Positions 1 through 12,500 of a stretch of 64,000 nucleotides of DNA are shown piece by piece. Below the pieces are notes generated by a model, which was given only the letters and a program-made list of their open reading frames with translations, was not told where the DNA came from and did not search any database. The stretch's first letter is position 1; the number at the start of each line of letters is the position of its first letter. The DNA lies in NCBI RefSeq assembly GCF_000002995.4, contig NW_025062477.1:7040649-7104648 (forward strand), in the 5' to 3' direction. The translations under genes were made by a program, and so were the position numbers. The stretch comes from Brugia malayi. Its lineage: Eukaryota > Nematoda > Chromadorea > Rhabditida > Onchocercidae.

Positions 1-3000
1 AACCAGAACCAATTAACACACCACTAGTAAGAGCTTGAGGAAAGGTCATTATTTCAGTCATATTCTTGATGTAAACTATGCCTTTGATAGGATCAATAAT
101 TTTGTTCTCAACCGCTGTGTTATAAGATAATTCTTCACCTGTTGATGGATCACGGAAAATGATGCTTTGGCTATCGATAAGTTTAGCTGCAATAGCATCT
201 TCCACTTTTACACTACCTCCATCTGCTGTTGTCACTTGACCTGTACATAAATCAAGTTTCCCAGATACCAAAGCTTCTTCCAAACTGTGAGATAAACCTT
301 TGCTTTTTAGAAGGCCTTGTAAATGAGCTGTTTTTAGGTCAACAAATTTCCCTGTTTCTGTATCCAACACTGTTCCTTCCGTATCATTAATAATATTTTC
401 ATCTATGGCTTCTAGAAATGAAAGTTCACGCATTCTATGTTTATCTAGTACGATTGTGTCATATGGATTGAATAATCCCTTAATTATTGATTCTTTCAAG
501 GACATTTGCTTTTGCGTCTGCGGATCAGTAAACTTACCGCTCTGAGCATTGTACCAATCTGAATTCAGAACCTTCGTCAACGTTTGTTCCGCATATTCTG
601 CAGGCCCACCAAATAGTGCTTCCTTTTTCGATAATTCACTTCGCTTTTGTATTTTATAAGTAGTATGGATCGCATCAGAAGCATTTTCGGGTACACCACC
701 TGTTGGAAAAACACGGTGCTGCAATGCCGCTTGGGTCAGAGAATATCTTTTGTTTTCCCGTTTATCCAAATAATAACGGTCTTTCTCATCGATAACACCC
801 CACTTTTCAGCCTCTTCAAATGACATTTCACGTGCTGTCAAGGTGTCAAAGACACGCAGATCCTCTCGACCGATTTTACCGAAAGCAAGAGCTGCATCAA
901 GAGTAAGCCGTTCTCCAGTAATATGATCAACTAGTTCACCTCTACCTGAATCGAATGTCCAAGATTGCTCCGTTTCTTCCACAGTTGGAGTCCCAATTGG
1001 ATGAAAACTTATGATTGCTTCAGAACCTGGTGAAAACTGTATCACTTTCTTTGTCGAACTTCCTAACCCAACTGGTGGCTCAGCCTCCACTAGTACTATC
1101 TTATTATTAATCAAAGTTTCAAAATCAATCATTTGACCATTTCGTTCCATGCAACCATTTTTGTCAATTGTTTTCTTATTCATTGCTTCGGCAATAGGAA
1201 CATGACTGCCAGTGGATGGATCAACGACAGTAATACTTCTACTGTCGAGGACACCCAGTTGAAATGCTTCTTGCAAAGTTAGCGAACGACTTAAATTTGG
1301 TATAGAAACAGTTCCTGTCTTAAGGTTAACATAATCTTTACGTTCTGCCTCCAGAATATGATAACCATTAGCTGGTATTTCGAACGAGTCTTTACTGCCT
1401 GTAACTGCGCGATAAACAGATACACCGCCTGGACCTCCCAATGCCGTTGTTTCTGTTTTTCTCACTTTCTTAACAGTTGTCACAGTTTCTTCAATATTTT
1501 TATCTGGATAAAACTTCGGCGCTAATTGCTGCGCTGTTTCAGTTACAGATTCAGTTATCTTTTCTTCTACAGTAGGACCAGCACCTGTTTTGGACGGAAC
1601 TATCCACTCATCGGATGGATGGATTAACCCCTGCCTTAATGCTTCCTCGAAGCTCATCTCAGTGTCGCCCTGCCGAAAACGATGAGTGCGTGAATCGACT
1701 AAACCTTGTCTCATTGCTTCTGCCAGTGTTACCTTCACTTCATCAGTAGTGACACCTTCTTTTTGCCCCGGTCGTCTAATTCGTTTCTTATGATCAATTT
1801 TTTTGATTGGTGTTACCAGAGATGGATGAATGTCAAGCATAGCCGACAATTGCAATGCTCCTTTAAGAGTCAACAGTCCATCATCATAAGCCTGCTTTGG
1901 AGATAATTCCCTATTCGACCTTTTGTCAACATAAATACCTTTTTTGGGATCAATGAATTCTTTTGCTACAGCGCGAATCACCGTCATATCTTGCTTCGGA
2001 CCATTTCTGATACCCAACGATGTAGTTAAGAGCTCAAAAAGCATGGGATCCAACAAATCTTTGTCCGCACAATCGGCTATAAGAAAACTTTCATTTGCAG
2101 CGAGGTCTACAATTCTTTCGGCTTGCAGTATAATTACACCACGATCTACAGCCTCATTAAAAGTTAGGTTTTCTCCCGTCTTCGTATTTTTGATACCTTT
2201 TACATTAAAAATAGAATGCCGTACACGTCTGATCAATAATCCATCACTAACTGCCTCATTTACAGAAAAAACTTTCTGCTGCTTGTGAAGTATAATTCTG
2301 CCATCAGGTTCTAGTAGTCCTCGCTCCAAAGCTTCCGCAATGGAAATCACATCTTTTTCATCAGGATCCACAATATGACGTACATCTGGATCCAATAAAC
2401 CAACAGCAATTGCTTCTAATAATGTGAAGCGACCCCTGGTGCCTCCATCTATGAATTTATTTGTTGAATCAATTAAATCCTTTTGACTGATTTCTGTAAG
2501 CGTCAGCGGTTTTTGTATGAGATCTCTTAAAAAAGCTTCTTGGAGAGTAAGGGTCTGATTTTTTAGGAAATCATTAAAATTCCCTTGACGAGTATTTACT
2601 GCATTACGCACAATCGCTTCACCTAAAGTGATGCGCCGATTTTCATCCGTTTTCACTATTTCTGGAACATGCAAATTTAAGAGTGCATATTGTTTTGAAA
2701 CAGCTTCACGTAAGGTAATTTTTTCACTACTATGTTTGTCCACAAATTCGCCCGTATATCCGTCAATTAGGCCAGTTTCAAGACAGTCAGATAAAGTGAT
2801 AGCAATCATTGTATGCGGACGGCATCCACCAATCTGAATGTATCCATTATATAGGGCATCTTTAAGTGGCATTGTCTCTTTCGTGTATTTTCCAGTGAAG
2901 CAGCCTGTTTCCTTATTTACAACGCCTTGTTCAATAGCACTTTCTAGCGACAAGGGTGGTAGCTTTAACACACCCATTTTAACCAATCGATGTTGTGTGT

Positions 3001-3517
3001 CGAGTGTTATGATTCCTCGTGAGATGCAATCGTACATTGGCAGGATATCAGCAGTTTCAATATCTCGCAATTGACGAATATCCGGATCATACAAGCCGAT
3101 CTGGATAGCTTCTAACAGAGACAAACTTTCACCAGTTTCTGGATGACGTATGCCATAATGAGTGTTAAGCACTTCATGGAAACCACCATCAATATATCCC
3201 AATTCTGCAGCTTTTTCCAGACTAATTCTAGCACCCGAAACAATATCGTAGAATTCCCCTCCGCCAGAATGCAAATCTAGCAATCCTTGGCGAATGGCTT
3301 CAACAAAAGTTAAAATTTCGCCAGTTTGTTTGTGCAAAATGCCCTCCATTTCATAAAATTGTGTTTTAGTAATTGTTTCTTCTTGGTACATTTGCATTTC
3401 ATCCTCATGTTCAGCTATTGTCGCTCTTTCCGGAACATTCTGACTCTCTTCAAATTCTTCCAGTTCACCACCCTCGGATACAATTGCCTGTTGTATGCCA
3501 TGACTCAGGTTAGGCAT
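1..3517 (-). CDS. vab-10: vab-10A plakin (plectin) repeat exon, runs off left edge
   Basis: One uninterrupted frame of about 1172 codons entering at phase 0 ([10 protein letters not shown]) after a TTTGTTTCAG acceptor. It contains roughly twenty or more degenerate 38-residue plakin repeats, recognised by recurring T-G-x-x-L-[ST]-x-x-EA-x-x-x-G-[LI]-[LI]-D patterns such as [35 protein letters not shown] and [15 protein letters not shown]. In plectin and desmoplakin such repeats bind intermediate filaments; in VAB-10A they are the tail that sets it apart from VAB-10B. A Thr/Glu/Lys-rich linker around 1440-1590 interrupts the array. No stop occurs, so the exon continues beyond position 1. Confidence 0.95.
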   Translation of the reverse strand, partial: MPNLSHGIQQAIVSEGGELEEFEESQNVPERATIAEHEDEMQMYQEETITKTQFYEMEGILHKQTGEILTFVEAIRQGLLDLHSGGGEFYDIVSGARISLEKAAELGYIDGGFHEVLNTHYGIRHPETGESLSLLEAIQIGLYDPDIRQLRDIETADILPMYDCISRGIITLDTQHRLVKMGVLKLPPLSLESAIEQGVVNKETGCFTGKYTKETMPLKDALYNGYIQIGGCRPHTMIAITLSDCLETGLIDGYTGEFVDKHSSEKITLREAVSKQYALLNLHVPEIVKTDENRRITLGEAIVRNAVNTRQGNFNDFLKNQTLTLQEAFLRDLIQKPLTLTEISQKDLIDSTNKFIDGGTRGRFTLLEAIAVGLLDPDVRHIVDPDEKDVISIAEALERGLLEPDGRIILHKQQKVFSVNEAVSDGLLIRRVRHSIFNVKGIKNTKTGENLTFNEAVDRGVIILQAERIVDLAANESFLIADCADKDLLDPMLFELLTTSLGIRNGPKQDMTVIRAVAKEFIDPKKGIYVDKRSNRELSPKQAYDDGLLTLKGALQLSAMLDIHPSLVTPIKKIDHKKRIRRPGQKEGVTTDEVKVTLAEAMRQGLVDSRTHRFRQGDTEMSFEEALRQGLIHPSDEWIVPSKTGAGPTVEEKITESVTETAQQLAPKFYPDKNIEETVTTVKKVRKTETTALGGPGGVSVYRAVTGSKDSFEIPANGYHILEAERKDYVNLKTGTVSIPNLSRSLTLQEAFQLGVLDSRSITVVDPSTGSHVPIAEAMNKKTIDKNGCMERNGQMIDFETLINNKIVLVEAEPPVGLGSSTKKVIQFSPGSEAIISFHPIGTPTVEETEQSWTFDSGRGELVDHITGERLTLDAALAFGKIGREDLRVFDTLTAREMSFEEAEKWGVIDEKDRYYLDKRENKRYSLTQAALQHRVFPTGGVPENASDAIHTTYKIQKRSELSKKEALFGGPAEYAEQTLTKVLNSDWYNAQSGKFTDPQTQKQMSLKESIIKGLFNPYDTIVLDKHRMRELSFLEAIDENIINDTEGTVLDTETGKFVDLKTAHLQGLLKSKGLSHSLEEALVSGKLDLCTGQVTTADGGSVKVEDAIAAKLIDSQSIIFRDPSTGEELSYNTAVENKIIDPIKGIVYIKNMTEIMTFPQALTSGVLIGSG

Positions 3518-6500
3518 CTGAAACAAATTATCGGTTAATCTTCTAATTAAGGAAAGAATAAGTGCTGGATTGTGCGGCAATTCGAAAATAACTGCACAAA
3601 ACATTTCGCGAGAACCAACTGAAAAACATTCCATTGTGCAAATAGTTGAAGTTGCGTTTTTTCCGGCTCGTATTTATGGACTCGAGAATGTTTTCATTCT
3701 ATATATAATTCCAAAATACAGAAATAGAGATCAAACGATTTCATGGCTATAAACAAATGAGGGCCTACTTTTGGTTTTTGTTCTTTCTCACGATATCGCC
3801 GTTCTTCTTCACGTAACCGCTGTTCATGCTCCTCCTGCCGACGACGGTCTTCTTCCGCCCGTCGACGTTCGTCATCCAACCGCTTCCTTTCACGTTCCCT
3901 TTCCGCTTCATCTACTCGACGACGACGTTCTTCTTCCTCACGACGTCTTCGATCCCCATCTTCTTTTCTTTTTCTTTCCCGTTCAGCCTGTTCTGCTTTT
4001 TGTCTAGCTGCATCTTCTGCTGCTCTACGTCTAGCATCTTCTTCCATTCTTCGTCGTGCTTCATCTTCAGCTCTTCGACATGCATCCTCCGCCGCCTCAC
4101 GCTCACGGCGTAAGCGATCGGCTTCTTCCGCTGCTCGACGTGCATCTTCAGCAGCTTTACGTTGCTTCCTAAGACGATCAGCATCCTCCAGTGCTTTCAG
4201 TCGAGCTGCTTCAAACTGGCGACGTTTTTCCTCCTCTTCAGCTCGTCTTCGTTCGCCCTCTTCCTAGAAAACAAATGGAAGACAACTCTGCGTGGCAGCA
4301 GGAAGATGGATGAGTGTATGTGTTGCGCAAAGTAGAGAAGCTACATGTCAAGTAATGCTATCTTATAATGGCAACACTGAAGTGTCTGTCTGCAAGTGAA
4401 TGAGAGAGATAGGACAACAACATGACGAACGTTTTGAGGCCAAAACCAACCGATCTAAAAAATAGTACCTTGATGTGAAAAGAATAAGCAGAAGAAGCAA
4501 GAAATGAAAACAAAAATGCATACAATTACAAGGCAACGGTAAGACTGGAAGGGCGTATTAAAAAAAAAAAAAGTTTGTGAAGTGCAGTCTGAAATACCCA
4601 ATAGAGGCAGATTACTGCACAGTATTCATAAAAATTCCGTTTTTCTTTTCAAATCCACAAGAGAAAGTTCTGTTTTTTAAAATCTACAAAGTTGCAGGCT
4701 ATTCTTCCTCGACACATCCATGATTTGCATCATTGCTGCGTTCCTAAAATGTTGTTCAAAGCATGCATATAGCTTGGAGAGGTCAATTTGGTGTTAGTAT
4801 TTAAATCTATATACGAATTCAAGACTGTGTTTTCTTATTTCGAAAAGACTTACGAAGTACTTAACGATCACAACAACTTTTCACGACAAAATTTTTTAGT
4901 TTCGATGTAGAAGTTATAATGATAAGCTGAAAACACTTCATCAGAAAGTATTATGAGAAGGTAATAAGCGTTCTTGGGAAAAGTGAGATTTCAACAGTGA
5001 ATCTGTTGCTACTTTACTAACACTTAAGTGACATCTGGTTTGAGTACTCAGATTATCAGAATAACATGAAGAATATTTCAATTTTAAATTACAAAACAAT
5101 CGTTTATCCAGTAATTCCAAAAAAAGTTGTGTCAATGTTGATTTCTGTGAAAATTAATATTTCCAACACTTCTGCTCTACTGCTGCTGCTATTAAGCTAG
5201 CTAAAAAAAAGTGGCAATAAATGGCCAAATAGAGCCAAGAAAAATAAAACAAGCCACTAAGAACTACGAATTGTGTTAGAAAAAAGTGGAAATGAATGCT
5301 AAAATATGTAAGCGTGTGTCGGCGCACAGCTGGTTACAACTTTGTTGAAATCGGTTGGTTTCGAAATTTCAGATTTTTGAAATGCCACTTAATTTCTGGA
5401 ATTTTCATGTCAATAGCATCATTAAGTGATCCATGACTCATTTCACTGCAGTAGCATCTAAGTACTAGACAGGCTGGAAGCGCAGTTATCTTATCGACAT
5501 TATGTTGTGTAGTCTGATTCATAAAAACAACTGCTTTTGATTTTCAGAAATTTCAATTTGCTGTGTGGTGGTAGCTAATTTTTAGCTGTTAATCCATTTC
5601 AAAAAAAAAAAAAAACACTTCTCGAAAGAAAGATACGAATAAACCCCCTAAAACAAATCATCCTGATCTTACACTGCCATCGATCCTTTGAAGTTAAAAA
5701 ATACTAACTTGCTTTTTTCGTTTCCAGTTCTGGATCAATACTTGCATTATGTTACGACGTTCAAGTATTAGTGAGCTCAGCTGAGCAAATCGTCTATTTA
5801 GATGTTCTAATTCTTCCGTTACTTGCTGGACCCCATTCTTTGGTTGCGGTATTGAGCGACGGAAGCTATTCCGGCTGTCTGGACCGTGAATATTCATGAC
5901 ATTTTCCATGTATTGTATCAAACGATTATCGTAACCCTAAAAATGTAACCCTATTTTGAAAATAATGCTACAATTTTTCGCCCATAAAAAACATATTAAG
6001 TTATCACACTCAAATTAGATGAGTGACCACCACTGAGTTTGGAAGTCTCGAATGGGAATCAGTGACTTGAACGATAAAAAAGTTAATCTGAAAATATCTA
6101 AATATCGTTTATCCAATATCATTACAATTACCAAGTTATAGAAGTATTTCCACTTTAGAACGCAATTAAAGATACCTTCGCTTCACGAATGAATTTGCCT
6201 CCTTCACGGTTCACATTTTCTACTGCCTCAGTACGTTCCTGTAATTGAGAATACTCGGCAATAAGTTGATCCAGCTGCTGTTGGTACTGCTCTGGATGAA
6301 GTTCTTCAGGTTTACGCAAACTATAATTTTTTTTTTTCATTTTTATTGTTTGAAGAAATTTTCAGATAAATTCAAGAGTGGTAAAAAAGAATATCAACCA
6401 AGTTTCCGCTCACTATCAAGACCTCATAATTTTTCAAATAAATCCATCTGTTTAAATAAAAAAAAAAAAACTGTCAGTCACTTTCCAACCTCTAAATATT

Positions 6501-9500
6501 GTTTCTTTTTTCATAATATGCCCATCTACGAAACTATTAGGATAACAATAAGATATTATTGAAAACTTCTAAGACTAGTATTCACCTATTAATGGTTGTT
6601 TCCACACTGTCAAGCCATCTGATTTCGTTTTCGTATTCGGTACGGTAAACCATTTGAGTTTGTAGAGCATGTTCAGCAGTTTTTAAACGATCGACCACTT
6701 GTGAACAAACATTTTCCCAACGAACGGTTGACGTTTGTACTTCGTCTTCTAATCGATCAACATCTGGGTGACTGTAAATAGGAGTCATTGCAGTTAGGAA
6801 AAAGTTATAGCAAACTGATGAGACGTTTTTCAACGAAATAAAATTGCTCTAAGATTCAATAAATTTTACTTTTTATCGATGCTCAACGATGCATAATCAA
6901 ACAACAGTCCCGTTCTTCCAATTTAAGTATAATTCTCTAAATTTACTTTGGTGACTGGCGAGTTCGTGAAACATGCTGACGTAAAAGGGCAATATTGCGA
7001 TTGACAGCATCAACGATGGTCTGCTGCTGTTGCAACACCATATTCAATTCAAGCAGCTGCGAATGGACACCTCGTAATTTTTCCAAAGAAGCTGGCATAT
7101 CATCAAATGAACTGAGTAAAATTTCATGTTGTCGTACAATATCAGCTACCTACAAAAACTGTTCACATCATAAACAAATTAAGCTGCTTGTTAAGTACTA
7201 ATTCTATCAAAAAATTTTCTCCATTCAGATATAATGATTTGTAAACTAAGAACAGGTAGATAAGTTGAAATGGAATGTGATTATTTCCATAAAACTTACA
7301 TTCAAAGGGCCAAAATATATCTTTGCACATAATATACACAATAAAACACTCTACATTTTGGTTTAAAAAGTCTATGAAACAAGACAATCATCAAATTGGT
7401 TGATCAAGGAAGAAAAGGTTAACTCAGCAAGTGAAAAGAGTTTTGATGAGAGTTGAATAAAAAGAAGCAGAGGTTAAAATCATAATAATGACAATGACAG
7501 TTAGAACAAGTCGCATTAAACCACAGATTTCCAATTCATTCTGGAATCTAAACATCAACTTATTTAAGGCTATGAAACCAATAGAAATCATAGCGAGAAC
7601 AACAACAGTGATCTCCAACATATAAAGAAATCGATAAAGGAGTTTAATAGTTATTATACAAGCATTAGTTAATAGAATAAATTAAACTACGAGCATGAAA
7701 AAGCATTACATTTTCCAAGTTTTCTTGTACTGCATCTTTAAACAAATGTTCGAGACAAAAAAAGATCAAAATAAGAAGAAACAATAAGGACGTAAGCAAG
7801 AGTTATTCAAGAATTACCTCAATGAGTCCATTCAGCACAGCTTCCAAAGACTTCAACCGTTCAACATACATTCTTGACAATTCCCATAAATCCTCCCAAC
7901 GACCACTTAAATGATCGAAATTAGCTCGTTGTGATGGCGTTGGTTCAAGAATTTGACGAAACAGCTCATTCACAGTTGATACATCAACATCTAATGTTTG
8001 CAATCCATCTTCAAACTCCTTATGTTCAATGGTCAGGTTTTCAAGCTCTTCTCGTGATCTTGGAATGTTCTGAAATGAATTTTTTCAATAAAAAATGAAG
8101 GCCGGAAATGTTATACAGTTTCAATCTCTCTGAGTTACATGATCATCACTGAAAAATTTTACCTGCATAACCCGATCATTTAGATTCCGATATGCTTCAT
8201 CAAGTTTACCAAGCAACTCCGTAATTTTCGCATCAAACTGAGCTCCAACTTCCGGTTCTGGAATATTCCAGAACGAGATAAAAATAGCATGCCACTTTTG
8301 ACTACCAAATTTTCAAAGGCATAATGGATCCAAACACTTTCTGAACTTGTAAAATCAGTGGTACCTTTGGGACGATTCATTTGATTTAGAAGATCGTAAA
8401 AATGTTCATTGGTTAGTTTTAGTTCTTCCTTAAGTCGCATTGCCAATGGATCATTCGATTCCAGCTCGGAAAGCAGTTTGTGAACATCATCATTCAAAGC
8501 TTTAATGATCGTATCCCTTTCCTCTGGAGTCATTGCAGCAAAAGTGTTCAAATTCCAACTACTAAAAACTAGAAATTTCTGATGAGAAGCAACTACGTGA
8601 ATTCTCATTCTCATAAAATTTTGGTCAGATTCCCATAAGCCAAACAATCTCTCATCCAAAGTATTTTAACAATGAAAAATAGATTTTACCACTATCATTA
8701 CTTCCACAGTTTCATTTCTTATTTACTATGAATTATAAGAAGCATATGTTTACCGTATCTGAGTCATTGTATTTAGCACCATATTGTATCGTACCATTCG
8801 ATGTTTCTGACCCAAAAGCCGGCGTAACTTTTCCAAACTTGTATGTAATCGATTAAGATATGTTGTGATGCGAGCATCTGGCGGTAAAATACGGAACATC
8901 ACAGATGGTATCAAGACTTCTGAGCCACCTGGTCCACGAATATTCCAATGGATCAGATCCGAATTGTCGGTCAAGATACATTCATCACCTAAACAAGAAC
9001 AAGCATTTAATTAGAAAGAATGAAAGTTGAGTCCAGAAATGATTACTACTTAAATTTGTAAATAAATAAAGTCATAATTAAAAATCACATAATGTAATGA
9101 GACGATGTACCTTGATGAACTATGTTGCCCATCACATGAACTGTGAAGCACTGAGCTACAGAAATGAAATATATTATCAGCAAAAACGTTTCAACAAAAA
9201 TCATATTTCTCACCTTCTCTAATTGTAATATCTTTATCGGTGTAATCAGCCAAAGCAATAATCGAAATCGGTCTTTGAGTCCGCTCACCGCGTTGCCATA
9301 GGGGTGGAATTTGGGAACTTCGTTCCGTAAGTGTCATCAGAATACTATGATATTTTTTGATTAATTCACTGATTTCATCCAATTCGCGCAACATTTGTTC
9401 ACCTTCTTCTAGTGAAAATTCACTTCTACTGTATTTCCTTTCCAACATTTCGGACTGCTTTATCATCCATTCTTCTGCAGTATTCGCATCCTCCATGAAC

Positions 9501-12500
9501 TGCAAAATAGTATATAAGATCTTTCACGACCAATCTTCTGTTGAATGCCTTTTTATTGTTCTATAACGTATGTCATAAATGCCTTGCGATATAAATGAGA
9601 ATCAGCACCAGAACTATGACATATTTTGAACAAAAGGGCATGACTTTTCATTCTCAAGCAGCTAAGAAGTTAAAATTTTCTCATTTTCATTGAATATTAC
9701 ATTCATCTCGAAACTGATGACAACTAGCTTAGTCAAAATTATAAATCTCTTAGGATCTTGAAACAATTTATTAAACATTTTACCACAAACGAAAAACTAC
9801 TGAGTTTTTTTCACTACTCATTATTTGCACATTGAAGTAATGATTTTGTAATCACTTTTTTTTCGCCATTTAGAGTATCAAAAATTGAATATGACAAGTC
9901 TCTTAATCGGTGTTGTATATCTTATATGCACAACATCTTTACGGATAGAGTCTCTCCAGCAGTTGTAGTTGCATTTATTCATTTGTTTGTCAAAAAAAAA
10001 AAAAACATTGTGAAAGGAGTTACTTTTAATAAAAAATAGCAGTTAAAACTTTGTATTTGAATTTGAGATCATATTTACTATGAAACAACGAAAAAGACAT
10101 TGGAACAGAAAGATAGTAATATATAACAGTGCTTCGAGTTTCATAAACTTATTTTTTCTTTTCAGGTTGCCATTTGGTCAAACAATGCCATTATTTTTTT
10201 TTCAAAAAATATTTTCAAAATGTTATACTTTGTCTTTTGTATACCCTCACACGTGCATTTGTAGAATCATACCGAATTGAGGTTAAGCGCATCGCGAAGG
10301 TGTTGTTCGAGACATTTCGACAGTGCTAACAACCAATCCCACTTCCGCTGCATTGCATTCAGATAAAATTCAATTACATGAATAGCTGGATGACCTTGAT
10401 TTAGAAGGGCTGCACCTTTGTTATGCACATCGTTGAAACGTGGCTCTCGAAGTTCGATTTCATGAAGGAGCTAAAAAAATCAGCACTGAAATTTGATAAT
10501 AACAATTTAAAAATTAGAAAAAAGTTTTCAAATCAAATCCTAATTTGAGATACAAATTTCTCATAGACCACCAATGATTTTATCAATCACTTGATAAATC
10601 TCCAATACCTCCACAACTACTCTAATACATTCACAATTCAAATTCATTCGTAAAACTTTAGTTCTATAGAAAAGAAATGGAACTACAATAGTGCCCAAAT
10701 TTCATTTAAAAAAAGTTTAGATAACGAAGTATGAAAGATAAAATCTAAAGATTTAGTAAGTCTACGAAAACAATTTCTCGAACATCTTAATCTCTAATAT
10801 TTCCAGAGCTACACATATATAAAAGTCATTCTTCAACAGTAATATATTCACAATTCAAACTCAGTCCTATAAAAATGGAACTACAATAAACTGGAAAAAA
10901 TTGAAAAAAAAAATAAGGATTAGCATGGAAACACAGTTTATCACAATCATACAAGATGGCATACCTGTTTGTAGTAATTCTGCAACATTGGTAAATCAAG
11001 CTGTTTAATATCAGACCAATTTCTAGAGACTTCAATATCTTCTCTCTCATTGATCCAAACAATTTCATGCTGTGCTCCACGGATAAAAGCAATCAAGGTA
11101 TCCAAATCAAGCATACGCCCGGCTGATAAATCTCGCAGCTGCTGATATTCACTTTCCAATATACTAAGTAGTTCGCAATATTCATGTGTATCTTCCGCAG
11201 ATATCTCTGCCTGAAAACAGAATAAAATCTACAAAATCGAATAATAATTTTTGATCCATAAATTTTTTCGAAAACTATCACTTATTTCTTATTTTTTAAA
11301 TTTTCATTCCAAAATGAAATATCAGATAATACAACCAAACTTATCATTAGATTTCCTTTTATAACCATACCTTTACCTCAACTACCATTTCGCAATTCAT
11401 TATATTCATATTTTACTTCGTTTTATAAATGTTCCATTTGGTATCGATGATTCTTTAGATGGAAATCACCAGTCTTTGTAGAAAACCAATTTATGATTTA
11501 AAATTACTCAAAAGCCTTTACCAATCTAGGAAATAATGAAGTAGATGGCTTTAAATAATCTTGAACTTGTTTAATTTTTTGAACTTTCATTTTGTAAAAA
11601 TCTATTAAATTGCTAAGAAATTAACATGTATGAATAAATGAAGTGCTTTGTTTATCGCAATGTGTTTACTGCAATTTGATCCACAGGAAAACCCCTTGAA
11701 CGTAAGTTGGTGAAACGAAATAAACGCCAATGACCTTCTCCCAAAGAGAAGGAGGTAGAAGTCAGAGATTAAATACGGAACAGAAGAGAACAAAAAGAAG
11801 GAAGAAGAGAAAATGAGAAATAGTGGAAGGCCAATTAATAGCTCCTTGGCGGACGATGTTTAAAACGATAAAGTTTTTCAACACGTTCTGCTCGATGCCA
11901 AGGTCATTCAAATCCCTATGTACTCAAATCCTACTAAAATTAAAAGACCATCAATTCTTCCAGTTGAATATCTATCGATGATGACTACACAAATGCTGTA
12001 CTATCAACTGCATCATTTACTATGCAATACGGATCGTGACATAACAACTACTTCAGAAAACGTTAGGATTACTCAGGAAGGAAAAATTTCAAGAAAAGAA
12101 GGCTCAAATCAAACTTTTACCAGTTGTTAGCTTGAATCAGACATATATTAGTGGCTCAAGTCAATATGTTAGTACTGAAATATAATAAAAGCAGATTTAG
12201 AATGCTCCATTTAACCCCTAATTTTTCCGAACAGTAAATAACGCAACACCTTTAAAAATTATGCTACAAAAATCCTTCTATTTGTGACGGGTAGAACGTT
12301 ATACTATTTCTAGAACAGAAATCCGTATACTTCAAGCAACCATCTAGAATTTTCGTTACGTCTGATTTTGTCTCTAATAGACGATTTACTTTATATTCAG
12401 AAAAAAGAAATTAAATAACCTGTCTAGCAATACATTCGTCAACATTCTGTCGAAAGTCTTGTATTTCATGGTTGTCAACTTTGTGTTCTTCAAACATGCC

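Noticed and set aside
1706..3074. Several plus-strand open frames opposite the plakin-repeat exon
   Set aside because: The minus strand is one continuous frame with plakin repeats; the plus frames are short, start anywhere and show no domain.
3771..4184. Overlapping frames on both strands at the charged-helix exon
   Set aside because: They are antisense and out-of-frame shadows of the E/R-rich exon, whose GAA/CGT codons rarely make stops in other frames.
6170..6176. U12-type (minor spliceosome) donor suggested by GTATCTTT after the exon at 6176
   Set aside because: It deviates from the U12 consensus, and nematodes such as C. elegans lack U12 introns; it works as an ordinary GT donor.
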